A stretch of 64,000 nt of DNA. Source: Flavobacterium sp. (GTDB taxonomy: Bacteria > Bacteroidota > Bacteroidia > Flavobacteriales > Flavobacteriaceae). Shown here in pieces: positions 25,415 to 34,686 of the stretch. The translations under genes were made by a program, and so were the position numbers. The notes below the pieces were generated by a model, which searched no databases, was not told the origin of the DNA, and saw only the letters and a list, made by a program, of their open reading frames with translations. Within the stretch, counting starts at the first letter, position 1, and each line of letters opens with the position of its first letter. The stretch covers positions 1-64,000 of the forward strand of contig NZ_SEBS01000005.1 in NCBI RefSeq assembly GCF_004211145.1. Direction: 5' to 3'.

Positions 25415-25422
25415 CAAAGATA
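25415..25422 (-). promoter_or_regulatory. Promoter -7 box of the DUF4254-GT9 operon
   Basis: TATCTTTG on the minus strand, 17 nt from the ATG at 25397. Divergent from upp, in a 58-bp gap that also carries TACTTTTA (25430-25437) for upp. Confidence 0.5.
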
Positions 25423-25455
25423 CTTTTTATACTTTTACCGTAAACATACTTACTT

Positions 25456-26109
25456 ATGCTCACTCGCTATTTATCTGAAAACAACAGCATCCTCAACCAT
25501 TTTCTGGCGCAGATCCGCGATGTCGACGTGCAGAAAGACAGCCTTCGTTTTCGCAGGAATATCGAGCGGATCGGCGAAATCATGTCATACGAGATCAGCA
25601 AGCGATTGCAGTACAAAACGATTTCAGTAAACACGCCTTTGGGCCAAAAACCGACGACGGAAATCGACGAACAATTGGTCCTGTGTTCGATTTTACGAGC
25701 GGGTTTGCCTTTGCATTTGGGGTTTTTGAATTACTTCGATGCGGCCGAGAACGGTTTTATTTCGGCATACCGACATCACTACAACGACGACGACGATTTT
25801 GACATAAAAGTCGAATACCGCGCGATGCCGTCGGTCGAAAACAAAACGTTGCTTTTGGTCGATCCGATGCTCGCGACAGGACAATCGATCGTCGCGGTTT
25901 TGGATACGTTGCTCGCTTTTGAACAACCGAAAGAAATCCACATCGCGGTCGTGATCGCCGCGCCCGAAGGTGTCGAATTTCTCGAAAAACAATTGCCCCA
26001 GAATTGCCATTTATGGGTTGCCGCGCTTGATGAAAAACTCAACGAAAAAAATTACATCGTCCCGGGATTGGGTGATGCGGGCGACTTGGCGTATGGCCAG
26101 AAATTATAG
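25456..26109 (+). CDS. upp: Uracil phosphoribosyltransferase
   Basis: 217 aa. Converts uracil and PRPP to UMP in pyrimidine salvage. The PRPP-binding loop is LLLVDPMLATGQS near residue 134, and the C-terminal GLGDAGDLAYG binds uracil. Full family length, ATG start. Its last 6 nt overlap the convergent DUF6427 gene, leaving no room for a conventional terminator. Confidence 0.96.
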   Translation: MLTRYLSENNSILNHFLAQIRDVDVQKDSLRFRRNIERIGEIMSYEISKRLQYKTISVNTPLGQKPTTEIDEQLVLCSILRAGLPLHLGFLNYFDAAENGFISAYRHHYNDDDDFDIKVEYRAMPSVENKTLLLVDPMLATGQSIVAVLDTLLAFEQPKEIHIAVVIAAPEGVEFLEKQLPQNCHLWVAALDEKLNEKNYIVPGLGDAGDLAYGQKL

Positions 26110-27033
26110 CTGAAGGAAAAAACAAACGATCGCCAACGCCGCGGTAATTCCCGCAATCAACTCGCGATTCAACTGGCTTTGCGACGTTTCTAAGATCGTC
26201 GAAGCCATGATGGCCAAAGGTGCGAACGCGTAAATCAGCGTGTCGTTGCTTTTGTGTGGCGAGATAATGAAGATGGCAACCGCGATAAAGAACGCCGAAA
26301 TTATTTTCTTGTAGGTCGCCTGGATAATCAACGGACGATTCGACAACGTGAGGAACGTCACGACCACGAAATACGCCACGACCGGAGAAAAAAGCGACAA
26401 GGCGATGTTTTGTTTGGTGTCGGTGAAATAATCAATCGTCAGATCGATCGGAATATTTTGTAATACGAAGTCGATCCACGCATCATCGAGCAACAACGCG
26501 AAAAGGAAAAATGTGGTCGTAACGGCAACGAAAGCGATGAACGGCAACAGCCAATTCCTGAAATCGCGAGACACGTGGAACAGGATCGAGATGAAAACGA
26601 GCACGATGAAAAGGATGCTCCAAAAGTGGAAAAGCGTGGCGACGAAAACCCAAACCGAGGCGTCGAAAATCTTTTCCTTGGGCGTTTTCAACGAATGTAA
26701 CGACACCAATCTCCTGATCGACAATAAGATAAAGAAATTCGAGATCACGAGGTTGAAATTGTCGAACACCGACGGGAAGAACAGCAAAAACAAAAAGTAA
26801 AACAGTATCGTATACGAATTGTCCCGACTCAAACCGTTTTTCTTGACGATGAAATTGAGCACGAACAACGACCCGAACACCACTCCGAACAACAGCAATT
26901 TTTCCAGGATCGAGGCCACGGTCGGTCCTTCACCCGGAACGCTGATTTGATAGATCACATAAAATACCGCGACTGCCCCGATGAGGACCGCGTAATTAAA
27001 TGGCGTAGATTTTCGGAAAAGGCTTGCTATCAT
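26104..27033 (-). CDS. DUF6427 family membrane protein
   Basis: 309-aa polytopic membrane protein (about eight to ten segments) starting MIASLFRKSTPFNYAVLIGA. No catalytic motif is visible. I assign it to DUF6427 from the N-terminus and the flavobacterial context next to upp, DUF6341 and purD. Function unknown. The first codons overlap the promoter of the divergent DUF6341 gene. Confidence 0.75.
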   Translation of the reverse strand: MIASLFRKSTPFNYAVLIGAVAVFYVIYQISVPGEGPTVASILEKLLLFGVVFGSLFVLNFIVKKNGLSRDNSYTILFYFLFLLFFPSVFDNFNLVISNFFILLSIRRLVSLHSLKTPKEKIFDASVWVFVATLFHFWSILFIVLVFISILFHVSRDFRNWLLPFIAFVAVTTTFFLFALLLDDAWIDFVLQNIPIDLTIDYFTDTKQNIALSLFSPVVAYFVVVTFLTLSNRPLIIQATYKKIISAFFIAVAIFIISPHKSNDTLIYAFAPLAIMASTILETSQSQLNRELIAGITAALAIVCFFLQL

Positions 27034-27053
27034 GCCAATATTTTATACTTTTG
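27024..27053 (+). promoter_or_regulatory. Promoter of the DUF6341 gene
   Basis: TTG (27024-27026), a 19-nt spacer and TACTTTTG (27046-27053). The -33 element lies inside the first codons of the divergent DUF6427 gene. The ATG is at 27082. Confidence 0.55.
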
Positions 27054-27081
27054 TGAGACCAAATTTAATACTTGTCCAAAA

Positions 27082-27306
27082 ATGAGAGCATTTTTTGAAG
27101 CGATACAGTGGCTTTTCGTAGATTTCCTTTTCAAACCGCTTGACTGGTTGAGAGCTTTGGAATTGGAAACATGGTTTGGAGCCAACCTGATCAACTGGGT
27201 TTTCATGTTCATCTGCGCCGGATTCACATACTATTGGATCAAGCAAATCAACATCACCAAAGACGCTGACGAACAGGATACGACCGCGCATTCGTTCTTA
27301 GGCTAA
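27082..27306 (+). CDS. DUF6341 family small membrane protein
   Basis: 74-aa protein with one strong membrane helix (LINWVFMFICAGFTYYWI), an amphipathic N-terminus (MRAFFEAIQWLFVDFLFKPL) and an acidic tail. The ATG at 27082 was chosen over an in-frame upstream start because the promoter lies in between. Known only as a conserved flavobacterial family; function unknown. The last 9 nt overlap the convergent purD gene. Confidence 0.75.
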   Translation: MRAFFEAIQWLFVDFLFKPLDWLRALELETWFGANLINWVFMFICAGFTYYWIKQINITKDADEQDTTAHSFLG

Positions 27307-28575
27307 GTCGAAACCGATATCCTTACGATAATACATCGTATCAAAATGTAGCTTTTCTATATTTTGATACGATTTTTTTATGGCCGATTGGTAATCGTCA
27401 CCGTACGATGTCACGGCAATCACGCGGCCTCCGTTCGAAACGACATTTCCGAAAGCGTCCAATTTCGTTCCCGCGTGGAATACCAGAGAATCTGAAATCG
27501 CGTCCAATCCTGTAATCAATTTTCCCTTTTCATAATCTTCGGGATATCCGCCCGAGACAACCATGACGGTCGTTGCCGCGCGGTGGTCGATTTCGAGTGC
27601 GACTTCATCGAGGCGTTCGTTCCAGACCGCGAAAAACAATTCGACGAGATCCGACTTTAAACGCGGGATCACGACCTCGGTTTCAGGATCGCCCAATCGC
27701 ACGTTGTATTCTATGACCATCGGATCGTCGCCTACTTTGATCAATCCGATGAACACGAAACCTTTGTATTCGATACCGTCCTTGTGCAGGCCGTCGACAG
27801 TCGGTTTCACGATGCGTTCTTCGATTTTCTCGAGGAATTCGGCGTCGGCAAACGGAACCGGTGAAACCGCGCCCATTCCGCCCGTGTTCAAACCGGTATC
27901 GCCTTCCCCGATGCGCTTGTAATCTTTGGCCGTCGGAAGAATTTTATAGCTTTTCCCGTCGGTCAAAACGAAACAGGAAAGTTCGATGCCGTCCAAGAAT
28001 TCCTCGATCACGACTTTCGCCGACGCCGCTCCGAACTTTTGCCCGACGAGCATATTTCGCAATTCAGCTTTCGCCTCTTCAATATCCTGGATGATCAAAA
28101 CGCCTTTCCCGGCAGCCAATCCGTCGGCTTTGAGAACGTAAGGCGGTTTTAGGGTTTCCAGAAACTTGCAGCCTTTCTCGACGGTTTCGGCCGTGAAACT
28201 ATCGTAGGCCGCCGTCGGAATTTTGTGTTTGATCAAAAACTCTTTCGCGAATTCCTTGCTGCCTTCGAGCGTCGCACCGAGTTTCGATGGCCCGATAAGC
28301 GGAATTCCCGAAAGCGCCTCGTCGGATTTGAAAAAATCGTAAATCCCGGCAACGAGCGGATCTTCAGGCCCGACGACGACCATTTCCACATTTTTCTCAA
28401 TAACCAATTCCTTGACCGCCGCAAAATCAACAGGTGAAATGTCGACGTTCGTTGCGATTTTGGCCGTACCCGCATTTCCGGGCGCGACTAAAAGGTTGGT
28501 ACAAAGCGGGCTTTTGAGAAGCTTCCAGGCCAAAGCGTGTTCGCGGCCACCGGATCCGAGCAGTAAAATGGTCAT
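27298..28575 (-). CDS. purD: Phosphoribosylamine-glycine ligase
   Basis: 425-aa ATP-grasp enzyme joining glycine to phosphoribosylamine (second step of purine synthesis). The N-terminus LLLGSGGREHALAWKL is diagnostic, as are GLAAGKGV (ATP-binding) and the metal-binding YNVRLGDPETEVVIPRL. Full length, with its own promoter 25-55 nt upstream. Confidence 0.98.
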   Translation of the reverse strand: MTILLLGSGGREHALAWKLLKSPLCTNLLVAPGNAGTAKIATNVDISPVDFAAVKELVIEKNVEMVVVGPEDPLVAGIYDFFKSDEALSGIPLIGPSKLGATLEGSKEFAKEFLIKHKIPTAAYDSFTAETVEKGCKFLETLKPPYVLKADGLAAGKGVLIIQDIEEAKAELRNMLVGQKFGAASAKVVIEEFLDGIELSCFVLTDGKSYKILPTAKDYKRIGEGDTGLNTGGMGAVSPVPFADAEFLEKIEERIVKPTVDGLHKDGIEYKGFVFIGLIKVGDDPMVIEYNVRLGDPETEVVIPRLKSDLVELFFAVWNERLDEVALEIDHRAATTVMVVSGGYPEDYEKGKLITGLDAISDSLVFHAGTKLDAFGNVVSNGGRVIAVTSYGDDYQSAIKKSYQNIEKLHFDTMYYRKDIGFDLA

Positions 28576-28599
28576 GTTGAGTCGTGTGTTTTAGATTGT

Positions 28600-28630
28600 C
28601 AAAAATACTCGCTTTTGGTGGGAATGGCAA
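28600..28630 (-). promoter_or_regulatory. Promoter of purD
   Basis: On the minus strand, TTG (28630-28628), a 20-nt spacer and TATTTTTG (28607-28600), 24 nt before the purD ATG. Confidence 0.6.
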
Positions 28631-28643
28631 TATATTTTAATTA

Positions 28644-28675
28644 TTTGCGGGTCGCTGCGTTTAGTGCTATTTTTG
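28644..28675 (+). promoter_or_regulatory. Promoter of the CapK-like gene
   Basis: TTTG (28644-28647), a 20-nt spacer and TATTTTTG (28668-28675), 16 nt before the GTG start at 28692. Divergent from purD. Confidence 0.6.
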
Positions 28676-28691
28676 GTAAAAATTTACTCGC

Positions 28692-30014
28692 GTGCCCGGA
28701 ATTTTCGACTTATCGCTTCAACTAAACGGATTCCCGATCAACGCGGCGAAGCGTGAACTCGAGGCGATTTTGGCCGTTCCGGAAACCGATTACGCAGATT
28801 TCATCGAACGCAAAAAATCCGAGATCGTCGAATTCCATCTCGCGAATAATCCGTTCTATCAAGAACTTGCCAAAGCATCGGGATCCAAAAACTGGAACGA
28901 TTTGCCCGTCATGCGCAAAAGCGATTTCCAGCGACCGCTTTCGCAGCGGCTTTCCAATGGTTATTCCGAATCCAATGTCTTCATCAACAAAACTTCGGGC
29001 TCGAGCGGAAACCCGATGACGTTCGCCAAAGACAAACCGTGTCATGCGCTTGTTTGGGCCAATATTATCCGACGTTTCGCATGGTACGGAATCGACTTCA
29101 ATCGTTCGTGGCAAGCGCGTTTTTACGGTCGGTCACTCGATTCGATCGCCAATATCAAACTCAAAGTCAAGGATTATTTGAGCAAGCGGCATCGGTTTGA
29201 CATTTTCGATTTGAGTGACGAATCGCTCGAAAAAGTCGTAGCAAAATTCAGGTCGAAACGCTTCGATTACATAAACGGTTACACGAGCAATATCGTACAG
29301 CTCGCAAAATTTCTGCGCAAGGAAAATACTGTTTTGAACCGAATTTGTCCGACGTTGAAAGTGTGCGTCGTCACATCGGAAATGCTTTTTGCCGACGATA
29401 AGAAGTTGCTCGAAACCTGGCTCGGCGTTCCTGTCGTGAACGAATATGGCGCGTCGGAACTCGAAGTCATCGCCTTTCAAAACTTGGACGACGAATGGCA
29501 AGTCAACGCCGAAACGATTTTCGTGGAAATTTTAAACGAGCACGACAAACCTGTTCCGAATGGGAATAAAGGCCGAATCGTCGTGACGAGTTTGTTCAAC
29601 AAGGCGCACCCGTTCATTCGATACGATGTGGGCGATTACGGGATTCTCGACGAGAAAAGCACGGCCAAGAAACCGTTGCTCAAGAAATTGGTCGGACGCA
29701 CAAATGATTTTGCGATTCTTCCGAGCGGTAAAAAACCGGCCGGAATGACGTTCTACTCCATCACGAAAAAACTGTTCGAAGACGACGGAAACGTCAAGGA
29801 ATTTGTGATAAAACAAACAAAATTAGATACTTTTGAAATCGATTATACGAGCGAAAGACCGCTTAATGGCGACGAGAAAATCCGAATGGGAAACATCATG
29901 GAAGATTATCTCGAACCCGGCCTGACGTTCGTTTTCAATCACAAACCTTTTTTGGAACGCACTGCTTCGGGGAAACTGAAACAATTCGCCTCCATCATAA
30001 ATAAAAGTCAGTAA
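28692..30014 (+). CDS. Adenylate-forming enzyme, phenylacetate-CoA ligase/CapK family
   Basis: 440 aa. The AMP-binding P-loop reads NKTSGSSGNPMTFAKDK near residue 98; EYGASELEV is the A5-like core motif, and the C-terminal part contains YDVGDYGIL. Members of the CapK branch occur in capsule and O-antigen loci, where they probably activate an acid for transfer onto sugar or lipid; the substrate here is unknown. GTG start. It is the first of three plus-strand polysaccharide genes (CapK-like, wecB, GT4). Confidence 0.8.
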   Translation: MPGIFDLSLQLNGFPINAAKRELEAILAVPETDYADFIERKKSEIVEFHLANNPFYQELAKASGSKNWNDLPVMRKSDFQRPLSQRLSNGYSESNVFINKTSGSSGNPMTFAKDKPCHALVWANIIRRFAWYGIDFNRSWQARFYGRSLDSIANIKLKVKDYLSKRHRFDIFDLSDESLEKVVAKFRSKRFDYINGYTSNIVQLAKFLRKENTVLNRICPTLKVCVVTSEMLFADDKKLLETWLGVPVVNEYGASELEVIAFQNLDDEWQVNAETIFVEILNEHDKPVPNGNKGRIVVTSLFNKAHPFIRYDVGDYGILDEKSTAKKPLLKKLVGRTNDFAILPSGKKPAGMTFYSITKKLFEDDGNVKEFVIKQTKLDTFEIDYTSERPLNGDEKIRMGNIMEDYLEPGLTFVFNHKPFLERTASGKLKQFASIINKSQ

Positions 30015-30035
30015 TCTCAAACCGTAGCGTCTCAG

Positions 30036-30067
30036 GTACTCAGGTATTCAGGCACTCAGGCACTCAC
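30036..30067. repeat. Octanucleotide tandem repeat before wecB
   Basis: Four 8-bp units: GTACTCAG, GTATTCAG, GCACTCAG, GCACTCAC, preceded by a 7-nt partial unit (GTCTCAG). The repeat ends 3 nt before the wecB ATG and occupies most of the 56-nt gap. Confidence 0.7.
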
Positions 30068-30070
30068 AAA

Positions 30071-31168
30071 ATGAAAATCACAATAGTCGCCGGCGCACGG
30101 CCCAATTTCATCAAGATCGCCCCGATCATCAAGGCGATACAAGACAAACGCGATTCCGGCGCCGATGTCGATTTCCGACTCGTGCACACGGGCCAACACT
30201 ACGACAAGAACCTCAGCGATACGTTTTTCGAGGAACTCAATATTCCGCATCCTGACGCCAATCTCGAAGTCAAAAGCGGTTCCCAGGCCGTCCAAACAGC
30301 GGCGATCATGGTTGCATTCGAACAGGAATTGCTTGCGAATCCGACCGATTTGGTTCTGGTCGTGGGCGACGTAAATTCCACGATGGCGTGTGCGATCGTC
30401 GCCAAGAAACTCAATGTGAAAGTCGCGCATGTCGAGGCCGGGATCCGATCGGGCGACTGGACGATGCCCGAGGAAATCAACCGCATCGTCACCGATTCGA
30501 TCACCGACTATTTCTTTACGACATCGACTACGGCAAACGAAAACCTCTTGAAATTCGGAGCCGATAAGAACAACGTGCATTTCGTAGGGAACGTGATGAT
30601 CGATACGCTCACGCAGAATTTGCCTCGCATCAAAAAACCTGATTTCTGGGATGAATTCGGGCTTGAAAAAGACAATTACATCGTTTTGACTTTGCACCGG
30701 CCGTCGAACGTCGATGAAGAGAAATCGCTTCAGCATTTACTGCTCGGCATCGATAAATTAGCAGGAGATAAAAAAGTCGTATTCCCGATCCATCCGCGCA
30801 CGAAAGCGATCTTGGGCGACGCGGAACTCGACTTCAAGAACATCGTGTATGCCGAACCTCAAGGTTATCTCGCGTTCATGTACCTGATCAAAAACAGCTT
30901 TGCGGTGATTACCGATTCGGGCGGAATTTCAGAGGAAACCACCGTTTTGGGCATCCCGTGTTTCACGATGCGAGAAAATACGGAACGTCCAGAAACGCAA
31001 ACGATCGGCACTAATACGCTTGTGGGAATTTCAATCGAAAAACTCGAAAAACACTTCACCGAATTCCTTCAAAATGGCAAACGCGAAAGTGGCATTCCTG
31101 AACTTTGGGACGGGAAAGCGTCAGAAAGAATCATCGAAATTTTACTTTCAGGATGGAAGAAATCCTAA
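30071..31168 (+). CDS. wecB: UDP-N-acetylglucosamine 2-epimerase (non-hydrolysing)
   Basis: 365 aa, GT-B-like fold. Interconverts UDP-GlcNAc and UDP-ManNAc, a precursor for surface polysaccharides. Diagnostic segments are AGARPNFIKIAPI at the N-terminus, HTGQHYD, HVEAGIRSGDWTMPEEINR, and TDSGGISEETTVLGIP followed by MRENTERPET. ATG start directly after the octamer repeat. The downstream GT4 gene starts within its last 16 nt. Confidence 0.94.
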   Translation: MKITIVAGARPNFIKIAPIIKAIQDKRDSGADVDFRLVHTGQHYDKNLSDTFFEELNIPHPDANLEVKSGSQAVQTAAIMVAFEQELLANPTDLVLVVGDVNSTMACAIVAKKLNVKVAHVEAGIRSGDWTMPEEINRIVTDSITDYFFTTSTTANENLLKFGADKNNVHFVGNVMIDTLTQNLPRIKKPDFWDEFGLEKDNYIVLTLHRPSNVDEEKSLQHLLLGIDKLAGDKKVVFPIHPRTKAILGDAELDFKNIVYAEPQGYLAFMYLIKNSFAVITDSGGISEETTVLGIPCFTMRENTERPETQTIGTNTLVGISIEKLEKHFTEFLQNGKRESGIPELWDGKASERIIEILLSGWKKS

Positions 31169-32331
31169 TCGTATCAAATTATTATCCGCCTGAAAAAGGT
31201 GCCGCGGCCAATCGCATCGAGCAATTGGCGCTTAAATTGTCGCAGCACGATTTTGCGGTTTCGGTGATTTGCCCGCTTGGGAATTATCCCGAAGGAAAAC
31301 TTTTTTCAGAATACAGAGGCAAGTTCTCGGTCGTTGAAAATCGTCAAAATATTACGGTAAACCGGCTTTGGATTTATCCGAGCAACAGCAAGAATATCGC
31401 GAAACGTCTGTTGTCGATACTTTCGTTTTCGACGGTTTTGTTCTTTAGGTTGCTGTTCGGGAAATTGCCGCAAAAAGTCATCGTGCAATCGCCGCCGTTG
31501 CTGCTATCGTTCATCGCGGTTCTGGCACTGAAATTCCGAAGCAGGAAAATCATCCTGAATGTTTCCGACTTATGGCCGATGGCCGCGCTCGAGCTCAAGG
31601 TGATGGAATACGGTTGTTTTTCGCATAAATTCGCGCTGTTTTTCGAGAAATTCATCTACAAAAACGCGTCGTTGGTTTTGGGTCAGTCCGATGAGATTCT
31701 GGCGCATGTCGGACAAATGTTTCCCGACAAAAAACGCTTTTTGTATCGTAATTTCCCCGACCACAAAGAGGTTTTTAATTTCCGACCGTCGGATTCGGGC
31801 AACATAAAAATGTTTTACGCCGGATTGCTGGGCGTGGCGCAAGGCGTTTTGGAATCGTGCGAGAAAATGCAGATTCCCGCCAACTTCGAATTCCACATTT
31901 TTGGCGACGGAGCCGAGAAAACGCAAATCGAATCGTACATCAAATCGCATCCTCAAAAAAACATCGTGTTTCACGGCATGGTGGATCGCAAAGTACTGCA
32001 TTCGAAACTCGAGGAATTCGACATCGCGTATGTTCCGCTTGCTACGAGGATTTACGGTTCGGTGCCTTCAAAAATTTTTGAATACGGCGCGCTCGGCATG
32101 CCGATCCTGTATTTTGGCGGAGGCGAAGGCGAAGATATCGTGCGTGAAAATAAATTGGGCTGGGTTGCCCGAGTGGAAGATTTCGCGCAATTGAATACCG
32201 TATTGTCCGACATTTCGAACCTCGGAAAAACGGAACTACAGCCTATGAAAGTTGAAATTCTGGAAACGGCGAAACGCAATTTCAACCTCGACAACCAAAT
32301 GTCGGAACTGATCTCGCAAGGCGTTTTCTAG
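31153..32331 (+). CDS. Glycosyltransferase family 4 (WbuB-like)
   Basis: 392 aa, GT-B. The N-terminus EEILIVSNYYPPEKGAAANR is typical of WbuB-type transferases, with a donor-binding C-terminal half (MFYAGLLGVAQG, FHIFGDGAEK, PSKIFEYGALGMPILYF). A short hydrophobic stretch near residues 95-110 may anchor it to the membrane. The start is the ATG at 31153, inside wecB; the open frame to 31105 is out of context. The 3' end overlaps the convergent sugar transferase gene by 4 nt. Acceptor and donor are unknown. Confidence 0.85.
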   Translation: MEEILIVSNYYPPEKGAAANRIEQLALKLSQHDFAVSVICPLGNYPEGKLFSEYRGKFSVVENRQNITVNRLWIYPSNSKNIAKRLLSILSFSTVLFFRLLFGKLPQKVIVQSPPLLLSFIAVLALKFRSRKIILNVSDLWPMAALELKVMEYGCFSHKFALFFEKFIYKNASLVLGQSDEILAHVGQMFPDKKRFLYRNFPDHKEVFNFRPSDSGNIKMFYAGLLGVAQGVLESCEKMQIPANFEFHIFGDGAEKTQIESYIKSHPQKNIVFHGMVDRKVLHSKLEEFDIAYVPLATRIYGSVPSKIFEYGALGMPILYFGGGEGEDIVRENKLGWVARVEDFAQLNTVLSDISNLGKTELQPMKVEILETAKRNFNLDNQMSELISQGVF

Positions 32332-33695
32332 TACGCTTTCGCTTCTCCCTTAAATATGTTGATGATGGTTTGCAGGATGATCTTCAAATCGAGCAGCAGC
32401 GACCAATTTTCGATGTAGAACACGTCGAACTTGATGCGGTTGATCATGTCCTCGTCAGTTTCGATTTCACCCCGGAAGCCGCGAACCTGCGCCAATCCTG
32501 TGATTCCAGGTTTTACATAATGCCTGACCATGTATTTCTTGATCTTCGATCCGTAGGCTTTGTTCTGCGACCACAAGTGCGGACGCGGCCCGACAACCGA
32601 CATGTCGCCAGCCAAGACGTTGATGAATTGCGGCAGTTCGTCCATGCTCGTCTTGCGTAAAATTCGGCCGAGTTTCGTGACGCGCGGGTCGTTTTTTGAC
32701 GCTTCCTTCTCGGTGGTTTTATTCATGCGCATCGATCGGAACTTGTAGCAGTAAAATTCTTCCTCATCGAGCCCGGGACGTCCTTGTTTGAAAAATACAG
32801 GACCTTTCGACTCAAGTTTTATCAGGACCGACAAGACTGGAACGAGCCACGAAAGCACGAAAATGATGATGAAAAGCGAGAACGCGATATCGAACGCGCG
32901 CTTGAATGCTTTTACGATCGGTTCGTGCAATAAGGTGCGTTGAAGCGAAAGCACGGGGAAAAATCCGTAGTAATCAATTTTTAGGTTCTTGGCGAAAATC
33001 TCTTTCGTGTCGGGAATGAATTTTATCGTACGGTTGTTGTCGTCGGCGAATTCGACCAAGTCCTTGAGCTGGTCGTTCGTAATTTCATTCAGTGAGCAAT
33101 AAATCTCATCGACGCGGTTTTCGAGCACGAATGATTTAAGTGAATCGAGTTTTCCCTTGATGTTTTCGTTCGATTTCTTGTCTGAAAAGAATCCCATGAA
33201 ACGATATCCGTAATCGTTCCTGTTCTCGAAGAGTTGCTTCAGGCGGATGGCTTCGGGCGTATAACCGATGATGACCGCATTCCTGAAATTGCTTCCCGTG
33301 ATGATGCGGTATTTCTTGAGGTAATAAAACAGCAACCATTTGAAAACCGTGATCAATGCCATCGACGAACACATGAAAAGTGCGATCGCCCGCCCGCTGA
33401 AAATGGTCTCCTTGGCGAACGGGAAAAATGCGATGACGAGCAAAAGGAATAAAATTCCCTGGCGGACGAGTTTCGACAGAATCTCGACAGGCGTCGTAAA
33501 ACGGTACACGCCATAGAATTTTATGAGGAATGCGACCGAAATCCAGACCGCGTTTTGATACGGTAAATAATATTCGAGATTGAGATTTAAGTCACGGAAA
33601 AAAAACAACGACAATACGTTGATAACCAACAAATCAAGCACAATACTAATAGGCCTGATGAATTTGGAATATCTACCGCTTTGCGCTGCCGTCAT
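32328..33695 (-). CDS. Polyprenyl-phosphate sugar phosphotransferase (initiating transferase)
   Basis: 455 aa of the WcaJ/WbaP type. Four or five N-terminal membrane segments are followed by a nucleotide-binding-like middle domain ([18 protein letters not shown]) and a C-terminal bacterial sugar transferase domain: [53 protein letters not shown] and [12 protein letters not shown]. It transfers a sugar-1-phosphate to undecaprenyl phosphate, starting repeat-unit assembly. It lies 3 nt after the decarboxylase gene and is last of a four-gene block reading from 37075. Confidence 0.92.
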   Translation of the reverse strand: MTAAQSGRYSKFIRPISIVLDLLVINVLSLFFFRDLNLNLEYYLPYQNAVWISVAFLIKFYGVYRFTTPVEILSKLVRQGILFLLLVIAFFPFAKETIFSGRAIALFMCSSMALITVFKWLLFYYLKKYRIITGSNFRNAVIIGYTPEAIRLKQLFENRNDYGYRFMGFFSDKKSNENIKGKLDSLKSFVLENRVDEIYCSLNEITNDQLKDLVEFADDNNRTIKFIPDTKEIFAKNLKIDYYGFFPVLSLQRTLLHEPIVKAFKRAFDIAFSLFIIIFVLSWLVPVLSVLIKLESKGPVFFKQGRPGLDEEEFYCYKFRSMRMNKTTEKEASKNDPRVTKLGRILRKTSMDELPQFINVLAGDMSVVGPRPHLWSQNKAYGSKIKKYMVRHYVKPGITGLAQVRGFRGEIETDEDMINRIKFDVFYIENWSLLLDLKIILQTIINIFKGEAKAY

Positions 33696-33698
33696 ATA

Positions 33699-34682
33699 CT
33701 AGTGGATGTATCCTGTAAAATCTTTGTGCTCTTCCTTGAGAAGCTCTTCAGTTGAAAGGGATTTGAAATAATCGTACGTGATTTTCATGCCTTCGGAACG
33801 CGAAACTTTCGGCTCCCAGCCTAAAAGCGCTTTCGCCTTGGTAATATCAGGTTGGCGTTGCAACGGATCGTTTACGGGAAGATCCCTGAACACCACTTTT
33901 TGGTTCGTGCCCGTGAGTTTTATGATTTCGTCGGCGAAGTCTTTGATCGTGATCTCATCAGGGTTTCCGATGTTGACCGGCTGTTCGTAATCAGAATGCA
34001 ACAGTCGGAAAATACCTTCGACCTGATCGTCGACGTAGCAGAACGAACGCGTTTGCATGCCGTCGCCAAAAATCGTCAAATCCTCGCCGCGCAAAGCTTG
34101 CCCGATGAAAGCGGGAATTACGCGTCCGTCGTTGAGGCGCATTCTTGGTCCGTAGGTGTTGAAAATCCGAACGATACGGGTTTCGACGCCATGAAAAGTG
34201 TGATACGCCATCGTGATCGACTCCTGGAAACGCTTGGCTTCGTCATACACGCCGCGCGGCCCGATGGTGTTTACGTTCCCGTAATATTCCTCGGTTTGCG
34301 GATGTACAAGCGGATCGCCATATACTTCAGATGTCGATGCGATAAGGATTCTCGCCTTCTTCACGCGTGCCAACCCCAAGAGATTGTGCGTTCCGAGCGA
34401 GCCTACTTTCAAGGTTTGGATCGGAATTTTGAGATAGTCGATAGGGCTTGCCGGTGAAGCGAAGTGCAAAATATAATCGAGATTGCCGGGAATGTGCACG
34501 AACTTGGTGATGTCGTGGTGGTAAAATTCGAAATTCTTATGGCTGAAAAGATGCTCGATGTTTTTAAGGTCGCCTGTGATCAGGTTGTCCATGCCGATAA
34601 CGAAATATCCTTCGGCTATAAAACGGTCGCATAAGTGCGAACCCAAAAAGCCCGCAGCGCCGGTAATCAATATTCTTTTCAT
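33699..34682 (-). CDS. UDP-glucuronate decarboxylase (UDP-xylose synthase)
   Basis: 327-aa extended SDR. NAD-binding [12 protein letters not shown] at the N-terminus, [11 protein letters not shown], the catalytic STSEVYGDP with [14 protein letters not shown] (Tyr-Lys pair), and [10 protein letters not shown]. This combination is characteristic of UDP-xylose synthases, which make UDP-xylose from UDP-glucuronate. The start is the ATG at 34682; the longer frame reaches into the O-antigen ligase gene. Implies xylose or a derived sugar in the surface glycan. Confidence 0.9.
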   Translation of the reverse strand: MKRILITGAAGFLGSHLCDRFIAEGYFVIGMDNLITGDLKNIEHLFSHKNFEFYHHDITKFVHIPGNLDYILHFASPASPIDYLKIPIQTLKVGSLGTHNLLGLARVKKARILIASTSEVYGDPLVHPQTEEYYGNVNTIGPRGVYDEAKRFQESITMAYHTFHGVETRIVRIFNTYGPRMRLNDGRVIPAFIGQALRGEDLTIFGDGMQTRSFCYVDDQVEGIFRLLHSDYEQPVNIGNPDEITIKDFADEIIKLTGTNQKVVFRDLPVNDPLQRQPDITKAKALLGWEPKVSRSEGMKITYDYFKSLSTEELLKEEHKDFTGYIH

Positions 34683-34686
34683 AGAC

